Positions 1 to 9,654 of a stretch of DNA of 64,000 nt are shown here, one piece after another; the first letter of the stretch is position 1; every line of letters starts with the position of its first letter. The notes under the pieces are model-generated. The model saw only the letters and a program-made list of their open reading frames with translations, did not search any database and was not told the origin of the DNA. Location: contig JASJOG010000523.1 in assembly GCA_030142905.1 (NCBI GenBank), forward strand, positions 62,001 to 126,000, read 5' to 3'. The position numbers were made by a program, and so were the translations under genes. Source of the stretch: Heliopora coerulea. Lineage: Eukaryota > Cnidaria > Anthozoa > Scleralcyonacea > Helioporidae.

Positions 1-204
1 TTTCCGGTTAACAATGACACCAACTTTAACACCCAAACGTTATTTGGCCAATTGTAAGCATTAGTCACTTTTTCAAACATTGTCAAGAAATGTTCAAATT
101 CGTCCGTGTTCATCACTTTCTGCAGTCGTGCTTCCCGTATTTTCGTCTTATCTTCGATTTCCGAAGATGGCTTAACTCCGTTTTGGTCCTCTACATTCAA
201 ACGT

Positions 205-406
205 TCATACTACTCGCACGAGATATTCTCGCCACAACTTAACGCTTATCCTTGAGAGGATGTGCAGTGTTTCAATTCTATTTCAGAATCATCCTCAGAG
301 ATACATGAACAGAAATTTTTCATGCTAATCTGACACTTTTTAGTTGACTTCGGCAGTGTCAGGTTATCATGAAAAATTTCTGTTCACCTATTTCTCAGGA
401 TGATTC
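205..406. repeat. Foldback repeat fragment
   Basis: Positions 286-340 and about 354-406 are imperfect inverted copies (GAATCATCCTCAG pairing with the tail ending GGATGATTC) around a short loop. The left flank (205-290, with ACGAGATATTCTCGC and TTCAATTCTATTTCAGAATC) recurs at 62340-62430 and partly at 62160-62180. The core around TATCATGAAAA also recurs at the centre of the 2.7 kb foldback near 43930. I read it as a copy of an interspersed foldback family. No coding sequence is visible in 1-690. Confidence 0.55.
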
Positions 407-786
407 AACAGACTCTTACTCCTCTTTTTCAGTTGATCGATCCACGTTTACAACAGCAAATGACTTTTCATAATCTAAATCAAATGATTTAGTTTTTTAT
501 TGATCTTTTACTTCTACTGGTCATTTTTTCGTCCAATAACTGTTTTACCAACAGAAGTATCGCCAAGCTTTTGTATTACCTCACGTTTTACTCCAACGTG
601 CAAGTTTCGAGTTTTTTACGTGTGAGAGAGTACCGTTTTCACGCAAAATTCACGCGAGATTGTTTGCAATAAGATTATACATTCTGTCTGTTTGCCCTGA
701 TAGTTTCTTGCAGACTTTTCTTGCACTCCAGAGAAGACGAACCTCCGCTTTTCTTCACATTTTACTACCTCATAAATTCCAGGAGC

Positions 787-1222
787 CAGTGGCCAAGCCA
801 GACTCGGGCGTCAACTACAAACATTGGTGCTTCCCAAAAGGTATTTGGCATATTCAACTAAAAAATAAATACACGATAAATTTTGAATAATGTGATATCA
901 GCCCTTTTAGTTTGGCCCACGAAGGGATTTCTTTCTGTAATTTTTCCTCCTACGCCAATGATTCGCGCAATTTGTTCTCATCAATGAGAAATCGCGTGGT
1001 TTCAAAAGTAATTTGGAAGATTTGTACGAGTTTAACGCCAACTGAAGCCTTCAAATCCAGCTCGGCGCCGCAGCCTAAAATACGAGAACAGCGCCCTCAA
1101 AATGCAGGAAATTCCCTTTCAGAGACCCAAGAGTTCAAAAATTTTCCGGGGGACATGTCCCCGGAGGCCCTAACTAGTGTGATTTCCGGGCCAGGGCATC
1201 ACAGGCCCTGGCTACGTCACTG
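787..1222. mobile_element. hAT-like MITE (436 bp)
   Basis: Tips are CAGTGGCCAAGCCAG on the left and, reverse-complemented, CAGTGACGTAGCCAGG on the right. An 8-bp target duplication flanks it: CCAGGAGC (779-786) and CCAAGAGC (1223-1230), one mismatch. Copy B lacks the insertion (TTCCAGGAG runs straight into AGTTC near 35980). An 8-bp duplication and CAG tips are hAT hallmarks. There is no transposase, so it is non-autonomous. It lies inside the conserved 5' block of the duplicated gene. Confidence 0.8.
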
Positions 1223-1456
1223 CCAAGAGCAGTTCGCGAAGTGGAGGATGCTTTGCCGTGTAAGTGTATCTTCTTGACCTAAGGCCCCATTCACACTATA
1301 CCGGATAGCTTTTTGTGCCGGAACTAAAACCTTTCCGGTATGGTCTGAACAGACTCGGCACGAAACAGCACAAACTGTTCACACCAGAATCGATATTGTG
1401 CCGAAGTGCGATCTGTTGTTTTTGCTGTACAGCGGTCAACTCTAGTTGTTTTCAAA

Positions 1457-2529
1457 ATGGAGTCTACTGCTTCTGCTGCTTCTGCAAAGCCTGCCAAAGA
1501 TTTTACATGGACAGATGATGAAATCGAACTACTTCTTCGCAGCGCGATACAGTATAAGTCTAACTGTGAATACGAAGGATTGATTTGGGAGGGAACAAGA
1601 GCGATGTACGAGAAAATCAGAGAAATTATGATCGATAGATATCCGAATGAGGCGAACGAAGAGTTTCTGCGTGCTAATCATACCGAACTTATCACCAAGG
1701 AAAGACTTACTGCTAAAATAAAAAAGATGAGAAGCGACTTCAAAAAAGCAGTAGATTGTGGAAGAAACAGTGGTGGAGGTAGGGTTGTTTTACCTTCTAC
1801 AATCTTTGTGAATCGTTATGGGGAGGATCTCCAGCAGTAGAAAACATTGGAAGTGGTATTGAATCAGCAAATATGCAGTTGCAAGGTGCCTCTACAGGCT
1901 CTGGGGGCGAAGATGCATCATCGTTAGACCAAACTAATAGCGAAGATGCTGATACTGCTCCAGACTCTGCTGCACGTTATGAGGGCAATTGTGATGAATC
2001 ATCAGATACATCAACAAAGGAAAGAAGAGCCAAAATCGCAGAGCTACTTAAGGCAAGGAAGGATAAGAAAATTAATCATAAACTTACTTCCGAAACACAG
2101 TTTCTAAATATTGCAAGGGAAGATTTAGAACTGAAAAGAAAGCTTATTAACAGTTTTGATAAGGAGGATTCAGATCTCAAGGAAAGTATCAACAAAGTAA
2201 ATAAAAATATGGAAACCATTGCTGAGTCTATAAATAAAAGCATGGGGCTTCTGGTGGAGTTTATGAAAGCTCAAAGTCAACCATCACCAAGTATGCAAGC
2301 TAACATGCAGCCAGATCTCCCAAGTCAGCAGTTTATGTCTTGCTATCCACCACCTCAAAGTTCTTACCCCTCAGCCACTACTCAAATTAACAGTGCTCAT
2401 CCCTCTGTGATTTCAAACAGAACCATGTTCTACCCTGCCCCCCAGTATGATGATATGATTCCACATGACCAGGAAGGTGCTGCAAGGTCTAACCATGATA
2501 AATCTGGCAAGAATTACTTTGAACTTTAA
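1457..2529 (+). pseudogene. Harbinger Myb/SANT-like DNA-binding protein, one frameshift
   Basis: This is the accessory protein that, in PIF/Harbinger elements, binds DNA and helps bring the transposase into the nucleus. The ATG at 1457 lies shortly after the left terminal repeat. The N-terminal 110 or so residues form a Myb/SANT-like trihelix-type domain (FTWTDDEIELLLRSAIQYK, later IKKMRSDFKKA). The first frame stops at 1838-1840. The frame in use from 1789 reads TFYNLCESLWGGSPAVE, a family-typical block, and runs on through an acidic Ser-rich stretch and a Lys-rich coiled coil (KERRAKIAELLKARKDKK) to the stop at 2527-2529. One missing T in the T-run near 1787-1791 explains the switch. Either a true inactivating deletion or an assembly error would look like this. 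Confidence 0.85.
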
Positions 2530-3529
2530 ATAACACTTTAAATCAATATGAACACAAATGGAATGCATGTGTTAAATATTCTTTTTGTTTTGTAAACCTG
2601 TTTTCAGACTTGAAATGTTCAATAAGGTTTGTCATTTATCCAACACAAAAATTAAGATGCTTACTAAACTGTTTATTGAAAACTTAACTTTTTATTCCTT
2701 GCTTGTTATACATGTAGAGTGGGACAGAAACATTACTGCTGGTCCCTCAACCTTGATAATGACTCAGTACTTACTGTTGCATTCAACTACAGTATACTGT
2801 TTATAAATACAAAATGTATTTTGTTTATTAACATTTTTTATGTAATAAACTGTTGCTGTTCATTTAATTAAATACCCTGTGAACAGAATCTTTTCCTTAC
2901 CCTCTTTTAGGAATGAGAAGGGGAAGAGATTGGTTTATAGAACTTTAACACTATTATGTTGTAAATCAATAAGAACTAACCCCTTTATAAAAACTCTACA
3001 CCTAAACTGGTTAAACAAGTATGATCTGGGGCAAAAAACTTAAACAAAAATCAAAGTATTCCACTACAAATATTCAATAGTAGTAGTAACAGCTCATATA
3101 CTATTCAAAGTATTTTACAAAAATGTTAAGGATCTTTTTTCCACTTGCTTCATTGTTAGCAACAGGAGCTGTTGAGGTGGTTTGCTGAAGTTGAGCATTA
3201 TCTATTTGTGCTCCTACCCTGTAATTGCCAACCTGATCATTGTGTAGTTCACAGTAATTGCATAAGATAAAGCAAGCATTAACATATGGTAAATCATCAA
3301 GGTTTATGTCCATATCCCTTTTGAGACAGCCAAAACGAGCCTTTAACCGTCCAAAGGCACACTCTATCACCATTCGTGCAGAGGAAAGCTTATATCCAAA
3401 AAACTGTTCTTGTTGATTTTTTCCTCCATTGGCAAACTCATAAGGAAGGGTAGCAATGGGTATGCCGGATCACCCAAAATACATATTGGAACCTCAGCCT
3501 CATCATCTAAATTTTCTTTCGACATAAAG

Positions 3530-4037
3530 TAGTGCTGCTCCCATCGGTTTATATCCGTAATCGATTAATTGATTAATCGCTGTCAACAATCGATTAATAT
3601 TGATTAATTGTATTGAATAAATTAAATCATGACACGTCCAGAGTGGTTTGTCCTTTCAAAGAAAGGGGTGTGTTTTAACGTTTTTAAAGTTTCGAAATTT
3701 TCCAGTTGAAAAACTCAAGAAAAAAACTTATATAATATAATTTTATAAACACAGAGAAATAGCCAAAATAAAGAAATATGCACTTTGACTGCCTACATAT
3801 TATTTTTGTTTAAAAATAACAGTGCATCAACAACAGCTGGCTGAAGTGCTGCACGCTTCTACGAGACCACTATTGATTGCAACGAGAGCGCGAGAATATT
3901 ATCTTATTGCATTTTTTTTAATTCCAGAAAGAAAGTTTAGGTGAATATCATGCTGTGCGTGGTGGTTGTCGATGATCCGATTATTTTTGAGAATAATCGA
4001 TTGCCAAAAAATAATCGATTAATCGGGAGCAGCATTA
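3530..4037. mobile_element. hAT-like MITE (508 bp) inside the Harbinger transposase
   Basis: Tips are TAGTGCTGCTCCC (3530) and GGGAGCAGCATTA (ending 4037), 12 of 13 bases inverted. The perfect 8-bp target duplication is ACATAAAG (3522-3529 and 4038-4045). Subterminal regions are rich in ATCGATTAATCGATTA-like motifs on both sides. It has no transposase. It interrupts the coding sequence just after the GSIP block of the transposase. Confidence 0.88.
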
Positions 4038-4106
4038 ACATAAAGGAATAGAGCCATCTCTTAATTTTTTGTTAAGCATAGAATTGGAAAACATACGTGC
4101 ATCATT

Positions 4107-4843
4107 AGACCTGCCAAGGTCAGCTGATAAGAATGTGGGACATCTAACTGACAAGACCCATGGGGGGGAAGGGGGGTTGCGCGCTAGCAGGGAAGCATAT
4201 CCCACAATGCATTTTTGCACTTTTCCGCAGCAATGTTTCAGATTGTGCACAGGACTTAAAATCATGACGAATTCACGAAATTGAAACTACACCATTTAAT
4301 ACAGAAATATTAACCAATTTTTTAGTATATTTGTCAATTGTGCTATTTGTAGTTTGTCAACATAACTACTAACTGATGTAAAATATTACGTTTCAACATT
4401 GACCAACAACAATTAAAACTGGGTCTGAAAACCAAGCAACATTCAATTTACATATTTTCTTTCGTTTTTTCTGACTTGTGCTTGCCGCCATGCTTGTTAT
4501 TGCATGATGTTTGGATAATTATCCGAGGCTCTGCGACAAAATTCCGACGATTTCCTAGCCGTTACCTGCACGAATTTCAATCGCCCTAACTTCGAAAAGT
4601 CGAAAACCGTGAAGTTTTGAATCTTTGATCAGATACTTATAAAAAAGCGAAACAAGTAAAAAGCTTTAAAATTTTTACAATAACTTTAGATGAGAGAAGA
4701 TACAAAATTCTCCAATAATGAAATTAAGAAGTGAAATGTGGAAATGCGGGACTTTGAGGCAATTTTCGGCATGCGTGCGGGACTGCGAGAATTAAATTTG
4801 AATGCGTGACTTTCCCGCACAATGCGGGACACTTGGCAGGTCT
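4107..4843. mobile_element. hAT-like MITE (737 bp) inside the Harbinger transposase
   Basis: Tips are AGACCTGCCAAGG (4107) and ACTTGGCAGGTCT (ending 4843). The target duplication is 8 bp with one mismatch: GCATCATT (4099-4106) and GCATCATG (4844-4851). Removing it restores the transposase reading VHDARMF, which confirms the boundaries. It contains a G-rich tract near 4160 and no coding sequence. Confidence 0.85.
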
Positions 4844-7767
4844 GCATCATGCACACTGCCTGGCCATTTAACAACTAGGTCAAAAAAACAGTATTTATAA
4901 TCTGCACAGGCTTGAATATTCATGGTATAAGTTCCCTTTCTATTGATGTAGTCTTGAGCATTTTCATCTGGCTTCTTAATTCCTATATGAGTACCATCAA
5001 TAGCTCCTATACACTGGGGAAACCCATGGCATTCAAAAAAGTTTTTTGCCATTTTTTGTACCTCACTTGCTGTGCTTGGATGTTTGATGTACTGAGGACC
5101 AAGCACTATAGAAATTGCAGCTGTGACTCGTTTCACAACATCAGAGACGGTAGATTTCCCCAATCCAAATGCATTGGATACTTTTTGCATTCGCCCTTCG
5201 TCTGCAAGATAATACAGAGTTGTAGCTACTTGTTTTTCCACAGACAAAGGTAACCGCATTCTAGTGACTTGTCGTTGAATGAAAGGTTGAAGTTCTCCAC
5301 ACAACGTGTTGAATGTATTGCGATTCAAGCGAAAATTTGTTTTCCATTCTTTTTCTGTTACCTTGTTGGTGATAAAGTTTTCCCACCACAAACTGCTTTT
5401 ACCAGGTCTAATCCAAAATGACCTCTTTCGTGAAACTCGTATTTTATTCAACCTTCTTCTATTTTTCTTCAACATCAGTAAGATACGCATTCTTTTTCTT
5501 TGTTGTAACGAGCGAAGTAACACCATGTGGGTCGCCAAACAAAACTTAAGCTGCAACACCGCGTTCAATAAAGGCATAAGAAAGAAAACAATCTTGTGTA
5601 TTTGTGCTGCCATTTTGAAAATCGCGGCTAGCTCTTTATTTAATTTCCGGCAAAAAATAATCATACAGTACGACCAATCACCAAACTCGATTTTTTACCT
5701 TAACTTCCGAAACGATTTCGAACTCCGTTCACACTGGAGCTGGAACGGCATAAAAAGCTATCCGACACAAGTTGTTCCTCTTTCATAATCGGAGCGGCGC
5801 AGCGGCACTTCGGCACAAAAATTGTGCGGGAGCAAGCGTTTTGTGTGTGAATGAAAGGCCTATCCGGTATAGTTTTCGTGCCGGCACAAAAGCTATCCGA
5901 TATAGTGTGAACAGGGCCTAAGACATCAGCATGACTACCGAATCACCACCTTTCGATATAGCCCGAGGTAAGTAAGTATCCCTCTCATTTTTTAAATGTG
6001 TTTAGCTTTTTTGAAAGTCGGAGATTTTACACGTAAACGACAAATTTTCGGCGCTAATACAGTTTTGCGCCTCAACCATGTAAATACAGGTAACATCGGT
6101 AAATCACGTATCACTCGACAGCTTCTTACCTGTAGATTACAGTGATACAGTTATATGAAGAGTTCACTCCAAACATAAGGCATTAGCCAAAAAAATAGAC
6201 ACATTGAAGTTCGTAAGCTTCAACAATGAACGGAGGGCTCAAGACCGTAAAGTTTATGGATTTGTCTACAATTTAAGAATAGTCCCTCTCCAATGTGTCT
6301 TCTCTCTTTAAAAGCCCCGAAAATGTGTATAAACCTTTACCCCAACGGTAGCCCTAATCTAACCTTTGAGTTTAAACACATTTTCGAAGAAGTACAAAGA
6401 AACATTCAAACATGGCGCCAAGTACCAGGGATATTGTTTCTTTAAGGCTATAATACATTGTGTTTGCATTAAATGGTTGCTATCATGGTATCACTGTAAT
6501 ATCCAGGTAATAAACTGTCGAATGATGTATAATTTACTTACATTACTTTCGTTTATACAGTTGAGGTGCGAAACTGCATTAGCATCGAAATCTTCCCCAT
6601 CTTCTTTTTCGGATTTATTTTCAACGTGATATTTTCTGGTTAGGTATAAATGAATACATAAGTTTTTGGAGCCATGCGCAGCTGTTAACACTAAATAACA
6701 GAGGTTGCCATAAGCCTGAGCTTGTGCATGAACCATAGGCCATGTGTATCTTAGCTATCAACCTGTAAATGTATGAAGTTTTGTTTTTCTTATCATGCTT
6801 GTTGCTCCACCTTATTGATATCCACAAGCCAAGCGTGTCGTACACAGACTTAGCTTGCACACTCGAACGATCTCAAATGGAAGCATTTGACGCTAGGGAG
6901 TGACACCAGACAGAGCAATTTGAGCAACCAAGTGAAACCTACTGTAGATCCCACCTAATTGCACCTTTAAAAATTGGTTCCTGGTCCACCGTGTTACTCT
7001 TACACCAGCCCATATATCATGACCTGATTCTACTGTACATGTACTTGTTGTTACTATTGTTTATTGCATGAATGACGGTTAACAATATCTTGAGGTGGTG
7101 AACCACTAAGCAGGAGATTCAGAGAGTGACCTTGGACTTTGTGAGAACTTAATTCATGCCAAATTTCACATATTAGCACATAACTTAAAGGATGGGACTC
7201 AGAGGACTGCAGAAGCTTTGAAAGAACAAGTTTTATATATCCCCAAGATCAAAGTGGTGATATTTGACCCAAATGAAGTGGTCTATGCTAGTGAAGGCAT
7301 GTGGACCTATACCCTCATGGGCATTGGAAATGTCAGGTTTTTAAAAGAGGGATAAGGATAAACCATTCCTATGATATTTTTTTGGTTTGTCTTCAAGAAG
7401 ATTTCAGTAACAAGCAACTTCATTTATGTTACATTTTCCCCCTTATTGAGATAATTTAATGTCATATAAAGTACACAAGTTCCAAAAATTGAAATGAAAG
7501 AATGATCATAGTGGGTTTAGTACCTTGGTGGTAATCTTTCACTTGTTGACAGTCCTGTTGAGTTAACAATAACTTTTTTCTGTTTTCCCCTTATTTAATT
7601 TTCTTATCCCATTATGTTTAAACTTAATACAAAAACTATAAATTGCCAAGATAATAGTAAAGAAATAATAAATTTCACCAAGGCTCATTTCAAATTTCAA
7701 TAAATGCAAAAATTAGAATGAGCAGGTATTCATGTTGTTGTAGGAGTTGTTAACCCTTTAATGCAGA

Positions 7768-7787
7768 GTGTCCAATATATTGGACAC
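7768..7787. repeat. Perfect 20-bp palindrome within an interspersed repeat
   Basis: GTGTCCAATATATTGGACAC is its own reverse complement. The surrounding text (CCCTTTAATG then an A-rich AAACAAAACAAAGAG tract) recurs in copy B near 37258 and independently in the spacer near 32985 as CCCAGTGTCCAATATACC. It is therefore a dispersed repeat, not a gene feature. Confidence 0.5.
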
Positions 7788-8636
7788 TGAATAGTAGAAC
7801 AAAGGTTCAAATGAGAAGACAAAACAAAACAAAGAGGAAAAAAAGAAAAACAGAAAAAATTATAATGGTATTGCATTATACATGTCCAGCCATTTGCATT
7901 AAAAGAACCAGAAATTGTCATTACTGAACTGTTTCAAACATTCACATTGTGTGAGTTTATGATGACAGCACAGTGACAATCTTTTTATTATTTTTCAATA
8001 TTGTTCTGCTTTGATAAATCAAAGCACTTACTATTAGTGTAAAGATTACTTACTATTCTTGCTAAAGCAATTTGGGTCAGTGTACTGTACACTGCATTGC
8101 TCTCATACATGTAGTTCTCTTAACCACACGCATATGTTTCCTGAACCAAAGATTTTGCTTTTAATGGAACTCCTCAGTGCTTAATGGTGACCACATTCAG
8201 AAATTTCCACTTATTACCTTTAATTCCAAAATATTTTTCATCATCTGTGCTAATGCTTTAAGATTTTGAAAATTAAATTGATCAATTCATTTGCAAAGCA
8301 ACACACTTCCATTATGTTCCATATTAAGAACAGTTATTGGTCTGATATTTTCCTGCACTAGTATCCCATTTGTTAGTTCTCCAAGTATGTGTACACTAGT
8401 ACATTACATGCCATACAGCAAGGTATTAAATGAATGTTTATGTTGTAAACATATCAGTGGCAATGCCAGCCCTGGAATTGAAACATGTAATCATTACTGA
8501 TGATGTACATGTGAACTGTTTGAGAGGTTGTAAAGCAGTGCATGATACTAATAGACTGAAACTGCTGTACTGTATATGAACACATTTTTAACCTTTTAAA
8601 GATAGAGGATGTGTACTCAGGTTTATACATGATATA

Positions 8637-8784
8637 AAGAGTCGTTCTCTGACCTGGAATTATTTTATTTTTGAGCTTTTGACTGTCTGGCTACAGTCTT
8701 CAACTTCTTTATTCTTCCCAAAGACTGTAGCCAGACAGTTCAAAGCTCAAAAATAAAATAATTCCATGTCAGAGAACGACTCTT
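8637..8784. mobile_element. Hairpin MITE (148 bp)
   Basis: Two arms of about 60 bp are near-perfect inverted copies, starting AAGAGTCGTTCTCTGAC and ending GTCAGAGAACGACTCTT, with a short loop (CTTCAACTTCTTTATTCTT). TATA flanks it on both sides (8633-8636 and 8785-8788), giving a TATA or TA target duplication. The segment is absent from copy B. The superfamily is unassigned; a TA target would fit Tc1/mariner-type MITEs. Confidence 0.75.
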
Positions 8785-9654
8785 TATAACATTTTTAACC
8801 CTTTAATGGGTTGGGATTATCCCTATTAGTAGTGAAATTGTCAGGTGTTAGCCAGAGTAAATGGGTTAAATAGAGTTGTTTTGCTAGTGGGAAAAAAATC
8901 AAACTAGTCATCATTCTTATACTCAGGCCTCTCAGCAGATTTCATCTGCTGAGGATTACAATTGTCTAATAAACAGCTGAATTTTTTTTTTTTTTAATAA
9001 GAAAAATAAATCAATAAAATCCTTTTGTGAGAGCAAAATGAGCAGCAAAAGATATGTCTATTTGAACTTTCTGTATTCAAAGCCCTTTGAGGAGTACCTC
9101 CTCACTCCAAACAAAACCCTTCCCAGTACATGTACAGTACAGAAGCTTCAGAGCAGTGGTACTTCTCAAGCTTTTTTGGATGAATGTGTGATACTGAAAT
9201 GTCTTGCCTCCCTCTACTGAGCACACTCAGTCCCAGTTCTGTGCCCATGCCATCACCCAACACAGGAGCAATAGTGACCTCAATCAATGTACTGTAATAT
9301 ATATGTAGTTATTCAGTTTGGTATTGCCAAGTTCGTCAGTGTTCGATTTTAACTTTAAATGACCACTTGAAACTTATAAATGCTGTGCTGCTGAATGACT
9401 GATGAATGTCCACTATTTGCATCTTAATGCCCCCTTCTCTGCTGCCTTGCTTCAATTGTCCCTGAATGTTGTCTGAATTATTACTTGCAGGGTGGTACCA
9501 CCCCCATCAAGAAACTCTGTTTTATAATGTAGTTTTTAAAGACTTCCTTGTTTATGTTGACATCTTAATACTCTAAGGTGATCGAAATATGTAAATTGGA
9601 TATCCTCACAGATATACATTCTTGAGACATAGCATTTGCACAAACACACTTACC

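Larger units (their letters stand above)
3101..5664 (-). pseudogene. PIF/Harbinger transposase (HARBI1-like), broken by two MITEs and indels
   Basis: DDE-type nuclease that cuts and pastes the element. Reading on the - strand, 5664-4852 encodes the N-terminal region and helix-turn-helix (GRMQKVSNAFGLGKSTVSDV), then the first Asp in CIGAIDGTHIGIKK and the second in VVKWPGSVHDA. A hAT MITE (4107-4843) interrupts at HDA. The gene resumes at 4098-4046 with ARMFSNSMLNKKLRDGSIP, is cut again by a second MITE (3530-4037), and resumes with EVPICILGDPAYPLLP. The C-terminal part has the catalytic Glu in MVIECAFGRLKARFG (3373-3330). Frames also shift near 3440 and beside the second MITE. The start may be 5664 or the internal Met at 5613. 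All three DDE residues survive, but the gene is dead. Confidence 0.9.
1283..5918. mobile_element. PIF/Harbinger DNA transposon (4.6 kb, two genes, inactive)
   Basis: The left end GGCCCCATTCACACTATA and the right end, reverse-complemented GGCCCTGTTCACACTATA, form long terminal inverted repeats that continue through CGGATAGCTTTT and GTGCCGG. The target duplication is TAA (1280-1282 and 5919-5921), the 3-bp TWA type usual for PIF/Harbinger. Copy B shows the uninterrupted target (TTGTCCTGAGACATCAGC near 36033). The element carries the standard pair of convergent genes, a Myb/SANT-like protein on + and a DDE transposase on -. Both are frameshifted, and two hAT MITEs sit inside the transposase gene, so it cannot move by itself. 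The convergent intergenic region 2530-3100 holds no gene. Confidence 0.93.
714..5967 (+). pseudogene. Conserved 5' block of the PNP-death-domain gene, copy A, split by insertions
   Basis: The block survives as 714-786, 1231-1282 and 5922-5967. Joined, these match 35912-36083 in copy B. A hAT MITE separates the first two pieces and a PIF/Harbinger element separates the last two. The block is preceded by TTTCTTGCAG and ends at a good donor (CCCGAG then GTAAGTAAG at 5968). An ATG at 5931 opens a frame (MTTESPPFDIAR) that runs to the donor, but copy B has ACG there. The block may therefore be 5' UTR plus first codons, or a coding exon in another frame. The phase does not join cleanly to the PNP exon, so an unseen exon may lie between. 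Its boundaries rest on A/B similarity and splice-like sites. Confidence 0.45.
5968..9654 (+). other. Intron-like sequence of copy A, no gene seen
   Basis: It aligns in blocks with 36084-38720 of copy B and holds no exon that I can defend. It contains the hairpin MITE at 8637-8784, poly-T near 8982, and a low-complexity A-rich stretch near 7805-7860. Around 8413-9005 copy A has about 590 bp, including that MITE, that copy B lacks. ORFs here are short and not conserved between copies. Confidence 0.6.

Noticed and set aside
660..890. 76-codon protein-coding gene
   Set aside because: The frame crosses into the hAT MITE at 787; only 714-786 is conserved in copy B and its coding frame is uncertain.
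5306..5788. 160-codon + strand gene
   Set aside because: It is the antisense shadow of the Harbinger transposase, whose domain motifs lie on the - strand.
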